Assembly: GCF_902459465.1 (NCBI RefSeq)
Contig: NC_047068.1
Coordinates: 14,779,195-14,843,194, forward strand
From: Asterias rubens
Taxonomy: Eukaryota > Echinodermata > Asteroidea > Forcipulatida > Asteriidae
DNA: 64,000 bases
Reading direction: 5' to 3'
Under the pieces are notes generated by a model, which was not told the DNA's origin, made no database searches, and saw only the letters and a list, made by a program, of their open reading frames with translations. A program made the position numbers and the translations under genes. Position 1 is the first letter of the stretch. Each line of letters begins with the position of its first letter. Shown here in pieces: positions 12,301 through 31,900 of the stretch.

Positions 12301-12595
12301 TTTATGTGGGTTCAACAGCGCCCTCTCTTGATATTTTGCTATTCGCGATTAACCTTCAATGAACCAGAGGAAAACGATATGTAAATCATAAAACAAAATG
12401 CTATTTTTACCTTCACTTATTAGTCCTTTTTTTATGAGTATGACTTTTTTTTATGTTGTTGGAAAAAAAAAAATAGGTAAACACCGACCGAATTACAATT
12501 TTAATCATTATTAAAAGGCCTAATTATAATACACCGATCATTGGTTTATCATGAAAAATTACTTACATCTTATCTTCTTCCATCTCGTAGTCCAT
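343..12595 (-). CDS. PICK1: PICK1 (protein interacting with C kinase 1), 5' half: N-terminus and PDZ domain; continues beyond the left edge
   Basis: Four coding exons on the minus strand: 12595-12567 (ATG, 29 nt), 4960-4849, 3813-3685 and 499-343. All have GT/AG borders, and the phases join to 142 residues plus one base. The start MDYEMEEDKM matches the acidic start of vertebrate PICK1. The PDZ domain spans about residues 14-100, with the carboxylate-binding loop KDKQNLIGISIGGG, then CPCLYIVQ, then VFDNTPATKDGTLASGDE and GVNGKSVKG. Exon 4 continues with NYNKLHADPKQGKSLDIVL and ENMSSSTADALGLSRAILC, the PDZ-BAR linker. In other animals PICK1 is a cytosolic PDZ-BAR adaptor that binds receptor and kinase C-termini and curved membranes; the BAR exons are not in this window. 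Intron 1 is 7.6 kb, and intron 3 holds an antisense GPCR gene. The start is 244 bases from the KMO start, divergently. Gene identity is secure from the match to the known protein family. Confidence 0.95.
1923..2981 (+). CDS. Class-A (rhodopsin-like) G-protein-coupled receptor, neuropeptide-receptor-like, intronless
   Basis: A single open frame of 352 aa starts in a good Kozak context (ccaccATGa). N-glycosylation sequons NST (2) and NIT (13) precede TM1 (about 30-54). TM2 carries the VAWADF motif (71-76). Cys107 at the top of TM3 can pair with an ECL2 cysteine (180 or 199). TM3 ends in ERYLALCHP (131-139), TM6 has CHAP (273-276) and TM7 has NPVIY (319-323), followed by a short helix 8. These are the hallmarks of family A, and the ERYLALCHPLK form is common among peptide receptors; the ligand cannot be named. 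The gene lies wholly inside PICK1 intron 3 on the opposite strand, and the absence of introns suggests a retrocopy or an ancestrally intronless gene. The C-tail stops soon after helix 8, and an open frame shifted by +1 continues to 3132 (see findings). It is probably functional at the plasma membrane. Confidence 0.9.
   Translation: MNSTECSIQDTLNITEEEVSQWLYSSMETAIITVILPIDLGLCTLFNLIFLFVVFRVPETRSDTTIYLIHVAWADFLFNVSSVCFYLSTFIQSPVKGDQSISHPVQCWLLALSILTGYVTSIALVTMMSFERYLALCHPLKHLKIRGRRRTLKIAGFCWLTGLACAVLEIPATAVRQRRCVRWPDEVTYQMLPSSLSYCSPISPQVYQYTQLLILLPWFLSMFSSVYMYARIIQVLSKRREFNGRRETDRKAVQIRNQVAKMLIANGVVFFICHAPYIVLVFTIWFCRTAQIDNPLEGFVLTGGTWFMLLPQYVNTIVNPVIYGLTNREYRTAFFQAFHLKKASCTISPCQK
2982..3132 (+). 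other. Possible out-of-frame C-terminal tail of the GPCR
   Basis: Past the receptor stop codon, the +1 frame stays open from within helix 8 to a TGA at 3130-3132. It reads as a polar, Pro/Gln/Asn-rich, acidic tail of about 57 residues. It contains an internal near-repeat (SVHARSNPP and SVHAVINPP) that reflects a direct DNA repeat around 2962 and 3031. This could be a real tail lost by a one-base indel, or chance. Confidence 0.35.
3860..4020 (-). mobile_element. Fragment of a dispersed foldback repeat (actctaaaaattgatggcaat family)
   Basis: A stretch running from 'gggtctgtatacatttggtaat' through 'ttttgagaaacttttcactt' recurs in diverged form at 17300-17430 (KMO intron 6) and, reversed, at 63790-63915. 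It lies just upstream of PICK1 exon 3 in the transcript sense. Assigned as an old MITE fragment by recurrence only. Confidence 0.5.
4093..4780 (+). mobile_element. tRNA-Leu-derived SINE, family A, split by a MITE
   Basis: The head (4093-4190) begins gtcgtggccgag and has box B (GGTTCGAATCC), resembling a class II tRNA. The body resumes at about 4620 (gggaaggtagtgcattttgc) and runs through 'gactgtgaaggggtaacc' and 'taggagtaggtgac'. Head and body are contiguous in the copy at 14159. The interruption is the TTAA element at 4218-4599. Confidence 0.8.
4218..4599. mobile_element. TTAA-flanked (piggyBac-type) foldback MITE, 382 bp
   Basis: It is bounded on both sides by TTAA (4214-4217 and 4600-4603). 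It has long inverted ends beginning AGGAACACGTTGCCTTGGAT and ending with the near complement. A perfect central palindrome (gggagtcaaaaatttgactccc) sits near 4400. It has no coding capacity. TTAA duplication is the signature of piggyBac-superfamily insertion. Confidence 0.85.
5628..6222 (+). mobile_element. Decayed non-LTR retrotransposon 3' fragment
   Basis: Within 5875-6222 the + frame contains VPRSQLSWGDCSFAHIGPTI, then WNSLPLAIQQAHRQG and NKLKTHSFTLYFK. This resembles the conserved C-terminal tail of CR1/L2-like reverse transcriptase ORFs (GDRSFS..AP..WNSLP..I......FK..LKTHLF). Only the tail remains, with no catalytic motif. The preceding 150 bases are a diverged direct duplication (aggtcattagggttggt at 5631 and 5781). 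Confidence 0.65.
6977..7140. mobile_element. Foldback MITE with arms of about 70 bp
   Basis: The left arm starts GGGAATCAAAGTGTGTTG and the right arm ends CACACATTGATTCCC. The arms continue inward through ggttttcaac, gtggttTaaacc and gaggcctggttc to a short centre (tcgacttcgtctggg). A CpG-rich, CCAAT-containing stretch (6600-6880) precedes it and may belong to a related element. Confidence 0.8.
8725..9457. mobile_element. TTAA foldback MITE containing two nested elements
   Basis: The host element starts after TTAA (8721-8724) and ends at about 9457 (gaccct). The uninterrupted sister copy is at 23033-23382. Insertion 1, 8958-9177, has TATCTTCCAGT ends and an internal hairpin (gtccgtatt...aatacggac). 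Insertion 2, about 9185-9322, is a separate foldback with arms of about 60 bp (tcacacgcgcact... and tgcgtcccatatccaac...). An open frame at 8917-9129 is a by-product of these insertions. Confidence 0.8.
9560..9602. repeat. Short perfect hairpin
   Basis: The palindrome agcgggatgc...gcatcccgct around a GC-rich loop (ggcgctttgcgcg) sits next to a truncated copy of the 'aggcactggacactattgg' MITE (9518-9555). It looks like an insertion into that MITE. Confidence 0.6.
10945..11110 (+). mobile_element. Degenerate SINE-like repeat
   Basis: A box-A-like ggttggctcagtgg at about 10966 is followed by a decayed box-B region (cccggttaaaattgtccc) and a 3' part (ggggttttcctcccacc) of the type seen at SINE/CR1-L2 3' ends. 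The segment also forms an inverted repeat with ccactgagccaac at about 10900. Confidence 0.45.
11377..11524. mobile_element. MITE with perfect 18-bp inverted ends (gatttcacaaag family)
   Basis: It starts GGGGCCGATTTCACAAAG and ends with the exact complement. The interior differs from the other family members (23397, 46162, 52859, 60347), which instead carry repeated 'ttaggactagtccta' palindromes. Confidence 0.8.
12186..12354. mobile_element. MITE with ATTTATCGCGA-type ends, copy 1
   Basis: The ends gatttatcgcga and tcgcgattaacc are inverted. The interior contains 'acagcgccctctcttgatattttgct', the reverse of sequence in the copy at 58499-58639. It lies about 210 bases from the PICK1 start codon, within the presumed first intron or 5' flank. 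Confidence 0.7.
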
Positions 12596-12838
12596 TGTCA
12601 ATGTGAACAAATTTGTTTGGCTGTAAAACAAGATTATTCGCAACAATATGACACAGAAATTGTTCAGGACGAGACTTTAGGCTGCAGCCATATTTAATCT
12701 GAAAGGGCGCCCTCCTTTGACTGTATTAAAGAAGCTCGATCTCAATGCATGTTGTGTGATGATGATGGTTATGAAACGTGTAATTAATAACCAGTGTGTG
12801 GTAGACGTAGCGATGATTATTATCATCATTATATAATT
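12596..12838. promoter_or_regulatory. Putative bidirectional promoter between PICK1 and KMO
   Basis: Only 243 bases separate the two divergent start codons (PICK1 at 12595 on minus, KMO at 12839 on plus). Both 5' UTRs and the core promoters must lie here unless a non-coding first exon exists elsewhere. I see no TATA box at a convincing distance. The segment contains several AT-rich stretches and a gatgatgatgg/gatgattatta repeat-like tract near the KMO side. The call rests on gene geometry rather than on recognised motifs. Confidence 0.6.
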
Positions 12839-22309
<9,471 letters not shown>

Positions 22310-22355
22310 GTACTTCTTGGAATCATGTTGAGGTGATTATAAAAGAGGCTGATAC

Positions 22356-22361
22356 AATAAA
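22356..22361 (+). terminator. Probable KMO polyadenylation signal AATAAA
   Basis: A canonical AATAAA lies 47 bases past the KMO stop codon, the first one downstream. It implies a very short 3' UTR. No transcript evidence is available. Confidence 0.55.
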
Positions 22362-23032
22362 TCTGGCATGCTACTTCTCAGCTAAATGCCTTGTTGAAAA
22401 CTGAACAAGAGTTAATACTATTTGTATCCACAATGTGGAGTTTCTGACAATAAATGGCAAAGAAATGGTTGAAGCCCTTTCCACATGGTATATGATTCTC
22501 TTAATTCTGTGGAATACATCCCTGGGGATGTTGCAGGAGTTTTTGGGGTTGTTTTGATGATCAATTGAGTCAAACATTTCTCAGGTTTGTTTTTGTATGC
22601 ATATGGTTGGGATACACCAAGTGATATTAATGGTCTTTGACAATTACTGAAGGTGTCCAGTGCCGTTACACACTGATTAAAAAGAAGCAAAAAGGGCAAC
22701 ACAATTATGTTGATTGGAGTTTGTAAATACAGATGTTTATTACTTTACTGCCTACATAAGAACAACAGTAAAGAAACTTTCTTGGGAAAATGGGTTTCCT
22801 TGTGTGTGCCTTATAATTAATTAGAAGGAATGACCATGGCAACTGGATCTCACTCCAGCCAATCAGGGCCCAGTTTCATAAAGCTTGTAAGTATAAAAAC
22901 TTGCTAAGCACAGACAAGTACTGCTCAACAGAAACTGGATACCCAAGTTGCAACTGGGGCCCCAGTCTCTTTATGCTTAGCAAAGAAATTTGCCAAGCAG
23001 TCTTTTCAGCTATGTAGGCTGGAGTGCCTTAA

Positions 23033-23382
23033 AGGGTATGGGTACTTTTTGTAACACAAAACACAATGTCCACAGATTTGCATTAAACTTAAACCGTTTG
23101 AAGGTAAAGATAGGAGAAAGCGTACCTTAAAATATTAGTTGCTGAGGTGCTGTAGTTTTTGAGAAATGAGTAAAACAATGTTATGAAAATACGTTTTTAC
23201 ATGCTAAAATAATTTTCGTCTCATGATCACTGAGACGAAAATTATTTTCATGACATTGTTTTACTCATTTCTCAAAAAGTACAGCACCTCAGCAAGTAAT
23301 ATTTTCAGGGATGCTGAAAGTATAAGTTTAGTGTAAATCTGTGGACATTGTGTTTTTTGTCCTACAAAAGTACATAGACCCT
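23033..23382. mobile_element. TTAA foldback MITE, intact copy, 350 bp
   Basis: Preceded by TTAA (23029-23032) and followed by TTGA. It starts AGGGTATGGGTACTTTTTG. Central palindrome: taaaataattttcgtctcat / gagacgaaaattatttt. It is the undisrupted sister of 8725-9457. Confidence 0.85.
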
Positions 23383-23396
23383 TTGAGGAGAACACA

Positions 23397-23540
23397 GGGG
23401 TCGATTTCACAAAGATAGTCCTAACTTAGGACTAGTCCTAGGACTCTTTAGGGGTTAGGGGTTATTAAGAACCTAAGGCTAGTCCTAACTCGTCCTAACT
23501 CGAGATAAGACTAGTCTCAACTCTTTGTGAAAGCCACCCC
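23397..23540. mobile_element. gatttcacaaag-family MITE with internal taggactagtccta palindromes
   Basis: Starts GGGGTCGATTTCACAAAGA and ends tctttgtgaaagccacccc. The interior repeats cctaacttaggactagtcc-type palindromes. It begins 15 bases after the preceding MITE. Confidence 0.75.
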
Positions 23541-24519
23541 TAAAGGATTGCCACATGCAAATACTTGAGAGATGAAAATGGGAACTTGTAAACATGTATT
23601 TCTTTTTGTGTGTGTGAAGGGGGGTATTTTTTAGCTCCTGTTAAGGTGTCTCTTAGAGGGGCACTACAGACCTTTATCATGGTAAGGCCATCTTGATTTT
23701 CTTCCAGTGGTTCAACACCTAATCATGTAAGGAATTTAAATAAACCACTGTGTCTCCCTCCATGGTGCTACATGCATAACGCATACCAATAGCTGTGTGC
23801 TCAAAATTGATGTGTGATCGTCCATAAATATGGCCAACATAACACTGTCCGATGTCAATTGGGAACTGTGTTTTTTTAAATTATATACACGTATTCACTT
23901 TTATTTGCAAAAGTATTACCCAAGTACTATTTATTACTTTCAGCTGCTGGTGTGAAATGTGCAGCCCGTAATAAAAATACTTGTATTCAGATTTCTGCCT
24001 CTTAAAAGTTTCTTAAGTTATAGAATAGTGCTGAAAGGTTGTGAGTTTTTTACAGTGGATGGTTGGGTTTGTTGTGACTGCTATTTTTCATTTAATTTTT
24101 AATTTTTGTTACTCCGAATTAAATTTTACAATTTGTTAATTATTTTGTGAACACCATGTTACTATCTCTATTGTTGTGTTGGCAACTGATGATGACATGT
24201 AAACAAGAACAAAGATACTTGAATAAGTCCAAAGATTTATTAATGTTTAATTCCACCATGTTAAGAAGAAGTCATACAATTTTCTCTTATGATGTGTAGA
24301 TCTTATTTTGAAAGTTGTTAATAGTTTGCTTTGTTCAACCTTGCCGGTTTTGCATCAATATTTTTGTATACATATTTTTGTTAATAATTTCTTTACAACT
24401 TTTCCTTTGCGAAAGAAAAAGGGGAAGCAGAATCAGAATACCCATGAGTACAGGGTACACTACAGGGTACTATTACCTAAACGTTTGAAACAATCAAACA
24501 ATTACGGAAAATGTTACTT

Positions 24520-25150
24520 AGCAGAGTTTAGGTTACCAATAAGTAATGGCCACAGGATACTATTCTGAAATGTAGGTCAAAAGTTGCTTAGCACAAGTAC
24601 CAATAAGTATTGGCCACAGGATACTATTCTGAAATGTAGGTCAAAAGTTGCTTAGCACAAGAAAATGTTGCTTAGCAGAAACAGGTTATCAATGAGTACA
24701 GGCTACAGGGTACTATTCTGAAATGTAGGTCAAAAGTTGCTTAGCACAAGAAAATGTTGCTTAGCAGAAACAGGTTATCAATAAGTAATGGCCGTAGGGT
24801 ACTATTCTGAAATGTAGGTCAAAAGTTGCTTAGCACAAGAAAATGTTGCTTAGCAGGTTGCGAAACAGGTTATCAATAAGTAATGGCCATAGTCTACTAT
24901 TCTGCAATGTAGGTCAAAAGTTGCTTAGCACAAGAAAATGTTGCTTAGAAGAGTTAGGTTACCAATGAGTATGGGCTACAGAGTACTATTCCAAAAATAA
25001 AATATTAAATGACAAAAAATTGCTACTACAAGAAAATGTTGAGCAGAGTCGGGTTACCAATGAGTACAGGCTAGCAATATTACCTAAATGGTAAATGGTC
25101 AGCAAATGCTAAGCACTTGAAAATATTGCTTAGCAGTGACAGGTTTTCAA
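24520..25150. repeat. Minisatellite, about seven to eight units of roughly 85-97 bp
   Basis: Repeating landmarks are aataagtaatggccacagg, atactattctgaaatgtagg, tcaaaagttgcttagcacaa, gaaaatgttgcttagcagaa and acaggttatc. The central five units are close to identical; flanking units (from 24440 and to 25150) are decayed. The unit contains the 'gcttagcagaaa...' core of a dispersed repeat found at 22868, 29830 and 40890, so the array probably arose by amplifying part of that element. Confidence 0.85.
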
Positions 25151-28100
25151 CCAAGAATACTGATAATGTCTATCGTTTGTGACTCTGGTTCTCTGCAGCT
25201 CCTATAATATATATATATATATATTTTTTTTTTAAATACATTTTCCTAACAGATGAAAGAAGTGTTAACAATACTTTCTGCCCAGAATCTCTATGAAATT
25301 TAAACTTTGTTTTAGTTTTATATGAAGGGTATGTTTCTGTACTATCACTTAATTGTAAACGGTCAAAAACTTGTGTTTGATTAACCTGCTGTGTTTATTT
25401 ATATTAATTTATTTTAACGCACATTTACATCCATCCCAAACAAGGATAAAAAGCCACTCGTGGTATGGGGCTGCAATTATGCATAGAGATGCAAGCTTCT
25501 TAAGTTCATACTTTCTTTTTCTTTAAAAACACACTTTCTTTTAGATACAATATTTTTTTCATTGAAATAAAATAATGTGAAATCTAACAAGAATCAGTTG
25601 AATTGACTTTGACTTTAATGAAAGCACACTGTGAAAAAAAAGTGTCCACCCATTATGTCTGGATTTATTCAAGCGCCTTCTCAAAACTCACTTGTTAAAG
25701 TCTATATAATTTTGTTTGTTTTTCTTTTGTGACTTTGTACAGCGCATTGTGTATTGCGCTTTATAAGAACGGTTTATGATTATTATGTAAATCAGCATAG
25801 TTTTTGAGGAAAAGGTAATTTCTAAAATGGTTTGACAACTCACAAATGGAAACCAGTTTTGTCTTTACGGACCATCCTTGCTGTAGAAACCTGCATAAAT
25901 GTAGGTAGTTCAAACCCATGGGTGAAGAGAAGTTATTAACTTTCATTTGGTTTCTTTCAAGAGTATGACTCAAACATTTGAAACCCGAATTTTACAGTAG
26001 AAAAAAACAACATCTTGATTCTTTCAGGACAAGATGTTTCATTTTGGAGAACAATTTTTTGAAGGGGAGGACTTCTAGCTAGTCTAGTGGTTTCCACCAA
26101 CTTTCTGTAAACAAAACAAAAGTAATTGGTAGACAGGTTCTTTGAGGTCCTGGCGTGGGTTTATTGTGGTTTTCGCCTAGTCACTGTTCCTTAAAGCATG
26201 GGCTGTAGAAAGTCACTACCGTTTATCGATCGATGACAGCTGAAATTTGACTCTCTGGTCTTTTGACATCGTTTTATCATTCTTCGGCATAATCTTTGGC
26301 CCTCTGGCCAACACCCTGCTGGTGCATTGGTGTTGCTGTTCCCATGGTAAGTACAGTATGGTAACTTCAGTGACAAATTGATAGTTTTCTTTTTTGGTTT
26401 TTAACTGATCAACTCTTCTTATTTTGTAACTTGTGCCTCGCTGTCTTATTCCTCCATGATTATACATAACATGGAGGTAAGAGACATCCATGGCTTAACA
26501 ATCATTCAGTACAAAGAAATACAACATTACCCAACTGAGACTGAGAGTGTCTACGTGGTAAAGGAGATGCCTTCCCTCCTCTCAGAATCAACCGATGTGA
26601 TGCAATTGTGTACGCTGTCGGATCCCCCAAAATGCAAACTATACAAAGTAGGCTGCGACAGTGGCAATTGTTGTACAGAAAGAAAAAAAAATAGGCCTGC
26701 TACAGAGATAGCAGTAAAAAGAGGAGGGTCCATGTGACCGCACCCATTGCAACTTTGACCCGGCCATTGGAGTTTTAGTATATATTTTTTTATTTAGAAA
26801 AATTATAAGTTGGTTAAAATAAGTACAGAGCCCCAGTTAGCAGTTACTTGGTTTGCAAAGTGTAATAAACTTTGCACTTTGTAATTTGACCGGTACTTCT
26901 TGGAGTTTAAATCAAATTATAAATTATTTGTTTCATATTTCAATACTCTGATGAAAACATGACATTGGACTTAGATTTGAGCAAGAAAAATATAGTTTTC
27001 TGAATCTTTTTGCAACTTATTGCTGTTGGTTTAAATAAAATTAAAATGCCATTTTTACAGAGGGTTGCTTGTTGGGTCATTAATTTAATTTTTTTCTTGG
27101 AAAGAGCAAAAAACATCCAACTGCCAACCTACTATTTTTGACTTTTTCTCCAATTGAATGACCGATTGATTGAAAAAAAAAAATTTGCTTAAAAAATAAC
27201 ATATTTGCCTCTGTACATCATCAGCAGATCGCAGTTTAAAAGTTGTAGACAAATTTGTAACAGGAAATTCTGAGGTAGATTTTTGTTCAAAAATTCCTGG
27301 AATATTTAACACATAGTTTGAACTGGGACGGTGTGAATGATTAATAAGAAAAATTACTATATTTTAAATTTATTATGTCCTGAAACTGAACAAATTGGTA
27401 TATATAGCCACTTACTTTTAAAATGTTTAAATTTATTAAATGAACCTTTTTTGAAGACCCCCAAAACTCATTTGAGATTTTTCAATAGAATATTAATTTC
27501 ATAAATTGCATTAAAAAAGTAAAATAATTAAAATAACAATGAATTTAAGAAATAAAAAGAGTCTCATAATCACAAGACAGAAGAGAACAGAAAATACTTG
27601 AACTGGTATGATATTCTTTCTACTCCACTGATTATGTTATGATGGTTTGGAAAAATCAGCAGAAATTGTAATAAAAAGACTGAAGCTGCTGACAAAATTA
27701 TCTCAGCCCTTGTTCTTAAAAATAACCTTTTTCTAAGGGACAAATATCATGCCTGTTAAAAAGACCATAATAAAACCAACCCTACAACCACATTAAAACT
27801 ACTATAAAATTTCATTTCAAAACCAAATCATGATCCCCAAGAAAAAAACTAAATCATATACCAAAATCAGTAGTTTTTACAAATCAAAAATTTTGAAACA
27901 AGATAATTGAGAATTCAGTTTTGGAGCTATATTGTAAACAAATGCCCCCGTTACTTTGAACTCTCTCATAACTTTGAAGTACTTTCGGTTGACATCTTTA
28001 TGACGTGTTTGCTCACAAAGCCGTGACAACTAATAACAAAACAAAAAACCTTCAGATTTTGAAACGCTGCTCCTACGTCATGGCCTTTGTCCTTGTTTGT

Positions 28101-28956
28101 ATACGGATCTACAACAATTATGATATGTGTGGGCCAACCTCTGTCAACCACCAAGCAGGGGCGAAGTGACATGTTCCCCTTAAGTTTTATTGGTGCCCTG
28201 TAGTTCATGTGCATCCAACTGTAACATCTCAACAAACGACACACTATTATACAGCCATGACATGAGCAAACTTTTATGTGTGCCTTGACTTAAGTGCTGG
28301 ATCTATTGTGATAGCAGTATATGCGTGAACTTGAGTCTAGCCAGGTTTATTTGCTGAAAAGGTGTGGATATCATTAACGCTTGTGATTACTAAGGCAGAG
28401 TTGTTTAAACATTCAGACGTATTAGTATACACTAGAGTAGAAGCAGGGGTGTGGCTGTGTCGGTTTAAACAGGATTTGTTGGAAGGTAAGCTAATTTTTA
28501 TATGACAAACTGAAAGAAATTTCAAAATATGACAAACTGAAAGAAGTTTCAAAATTTGGTTATAAAATCAGTGTGAAGCAAAACGCTTATTGTTGGATGA
28601 TCATGACTACTCTGTTCAATTACACTGGAACTTTTTCAATCTTGGTTCACAAAGTTCACCCAAAAACAAGAATTTATGCAACAATTGTGTCTAGTATAGT
28701 GTCTTTTTCACTTTACTCGCGCTCATTGTTTACACATTGTTATAAAAGCCAGCATTGAAAGATTTTGTGTTTCTGTCCCCTAAAAATGTGTGAAAATGTC
28801 TTCTTTTTCAGTTTCGCATTTAACATTGGTTAATTGATTTTTTCTTTAACTTCTGTAACCCCTTGCTTCAGGTAAAAACAGACGAACAATAAGGGAATTG
28901 AGTCAAGACCCTGCAGACGGAATTACTGAGTTAGTTCACAATTGAATGATTTTAAA

Positions 28957-31900
28957 ATGGAGCAGATGACATCTGCAGTAACTGCCTTGTTGGTGTTGGT
29001 TCTTATTTGTATTGAGCCAGTTGCTGCTCAAGCCAGTGGTAAGTACTTTAATTAAAAAGGGACAGAAAACAGTGAGGAGTAAAAAATTTATGTAAATATT
29101 CATTTAATTGACCATTCTTGATCATATACAATACGGAGTAAGAAGCTAAAAAATTTGCGCTGCTAGTCTATGACTGAGGGACTCCATAAACCAGGGTCTT
29201 GGGTACTTAATGCAATCAAGATGTGTGGCTTCTAAGGTCACAAGGGTCAGAGTTTAGCAATCAGTCTTATAATAATTTATGGTCTTGGTGTTTCTCATTC
29301 CTATAGGTGGTATATCCGGTGTAGCGATTGGTCTTATCGTGGCTGGAGTGGTTGCTGTTGTTGTCATCGTTGTGTGTATTATTATTGGCTGCATGATCTA
29401 CAAGAGGAAACAGTAAGTCAAGACGATTCTTTATAGACCTTTATCAAGCTGCCACCATCTTGGGCATGTACCCTGTATCCAATAAGAGTACTGAAGGCTA
29501 ATTTACATTAAACAAAAAGGGACCAGGCTGTTCTCCTTCCAGCCTCATCAGTTTGATTACATTTATTTTAATGGGGAGAAAATCAAGATGGCTGCATTTT
29601 TTAGTTTTTCACAGCTCGCTATAAAACTTGAAAACACAGTAGGCCTACCCAAAGTCTTGCTGTGCCTGCTGGAACTTTCCTTTTGTCCTTTTCTTTAATT
29701 TTGGCTAACTGCAGTTGTCTTGCCTTTATGTTTATAGCTTACAAACTTCTAACTTTACTGGACATTGTGTATGAATGCTTTGAATACTAATAGAAAAATA
29801 TCAAACTGCTCAATTGGACACAGGACACATTTTCATTGAGCTGTTCAAGCAGCAGAAAGTGCTTAACAAATTTCCGCTTTCTTTAGCAAAAGTAAGCATA
29901 AAACCAACCACAACTGGTACATTTGACAAAGTAGTATTTTGGCCAGTAACATTATTATGATCAGCAAAATTTGTTTGTGCTCCACGTTACTTTTGTGCTT
30001 AAGCAACTCTTTATGAAACTGGGTCCTGTAGTGTTTTTTACAGTGTGCCACTTGAACTTTAGAATTGTACGGCAAGTCAAAATAAATTTACACAATTACC
30101 TTATCTGAAATCTAGTTTTACTGCGATTGTTCCTTAAAAAATGTGCACACACAAAACTTGAGTTTAGTACTCTTATCTTAGCCGATACAACACAATACTA
30201 TACATCCTTATTATTTGTTCAATTTTGACTAACCCAGGGTTTTACTTCAAAAACCTTCACCAAAAGATTTTGATTGTATTTATATTTTTAGTATTTCAAA
30301 TATTTCATTTTGTTGTGTTAAGTTTTCTTTTGTTTTTTTCTGGACTGTAAACTATAAAAAAAAAATTACTGTGTCAAAATTACACAACTTCATGCTGAAA
30401 CAACAGTTGGAAAACTCAAAGTAAAAACAGTCTACCAACTAAAGATTATTTAATTTATACATTAGGGTCAACTTGTTATCTGCCCATTTATTTATTAATT
30501 ACCAAATATAAATTGTGATCATCGTTATGAAAATTGTCTCTCTCATTTTCCTTGATCACAGTCTTGGTCGTCTAGAATTAGAACATCCTGAATTTGAACG
30601 TACGGGGGAGCCCTACTACAAGGCGTCAGTAACTAATGAAACCATAATCCCTAGTGCTACTCAGGCCCGATATGACACAACAGATTCCAATGCCTCATTG
30701 GATAGGACGGCAACTGCGGATTCAGGTACTTTAAATGAACATCTTGTCCAAAATATGTGAAGAGCTATACCCGTAGTGAGGTGTTGTCCCTTTTTCTCTT
30801 GAAATTTCGACATATTCGTTCGTATCTATATAGTGTCCCTCACAACGCAGTCAGCAATTTGCTATGATTTTCACCACACCAAGGCACAAACATACCCCCA
30901 AAATGACAAAAAGACCCAACTAAATAGCCTAACACCGCATACTGGCAACTCAATATGTATAAGATGCAACATTAGACATGTGCCCCAGACCAGACCAGTC
31001 AACACCGGGCCAATTTGGAATACAGTACCCCAGCAGTTACCGAGTCTAGTAATGAGCCATTTTTGCAATAAAAATCATACTTTATTTTCTCCTCTGAAGA
31101 ACGTTTATATTTAAGTTGTAAATATTAGTTATTAGGGAAAAGTTTCCGTATGGCGCCACCACTTTTTCATTCGATATTAAATGATATAATATCTAATTTA
31201 CCTCAATGAGATATCCCTTTTTGTTAAAATGAGTGAACAAGTGATGGCGCCATACGGAAAGTTATCTGTTATTTAGGCCTACCTGCATTTTACTGAAGAG
31301 TCTCTGTGGAGCAAAGTGCGGCCTAAGCTTCTTGGCAGGGTTGAATCTTCTCTTGAGGTTTGCCGTGTTGTTTGTGTTTGTAATTACAAGAGTTATAGAA
31401 AAGCCATGTAGTTTTACAGCTGACTATTGCCAATGCTGTAGTAGGTAGTGTGTACTGTCCACCACAATGCAGAAGAATAAGTCACCAGTGATGTAGAATC
31501 GCTCAAGTGTGGAAGGCTACACAATAGAAGACTGGTCAGTCCACACTGGGATGTATTCAAGGAAATTTTTATTCAATTCAATTTTATATTTTATTTTTAT
31601 TAGGCATGCTCAAAAGTACATGAAGTTCCTTTTCCTTGTGTGAAAAAGATAAAATTTACCACTCTAATTAACAATTAAAAATGTTAATAAAAATAAAAAT
31701 AAATTAATTCTTGTATATTTAATTGACCCAAAAATTTAGATTTCAATTTTAAATAGTTAGTTTTTTAGAAATTAAAATTACAAACTTTTTATTTATGGTA
31801 CTACACACAATAAACAATGGTTGTAGTGTAAGTAATTAAATCTAAAAATCAGTTACTGGTAGTGTCAGGATGCCAATTTTATTTCACATCCATCTTAATA

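Larger units (their letters stand above)
22310..28956. other. Intergenic region between KMO and the membrane-protein gene
   Basis: I find no supportable gene. It holds a decayed 'cataaagcttgtaagt' repeat (22868-23000), MITEs (23033-23540), a minisatellite (24520-25150), an (AT)n run at 25208-25224 and AT-rich sequence. Short open frames at 25761-26737 on both strands resemble nothing known to me. The 5' UTR and promoter of the downstream gene should lie in the last kilobase. Confidence 0.6.

Noticed and set aside
24520-25150. CRISPR-like array
   Set aside because: Units are contiguous, of about 90 bp, with no unique spacers, in eukaryotic sequence; a minisatellite.
26191-26737. Overlapping open frames on both strands, one with a hydrophobic stretch before GTAAGT
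   Set aside because: No frame has convincing start, splice partners or family resemblance; the hydrophobic frame has a stop just upstream with no acceptor.
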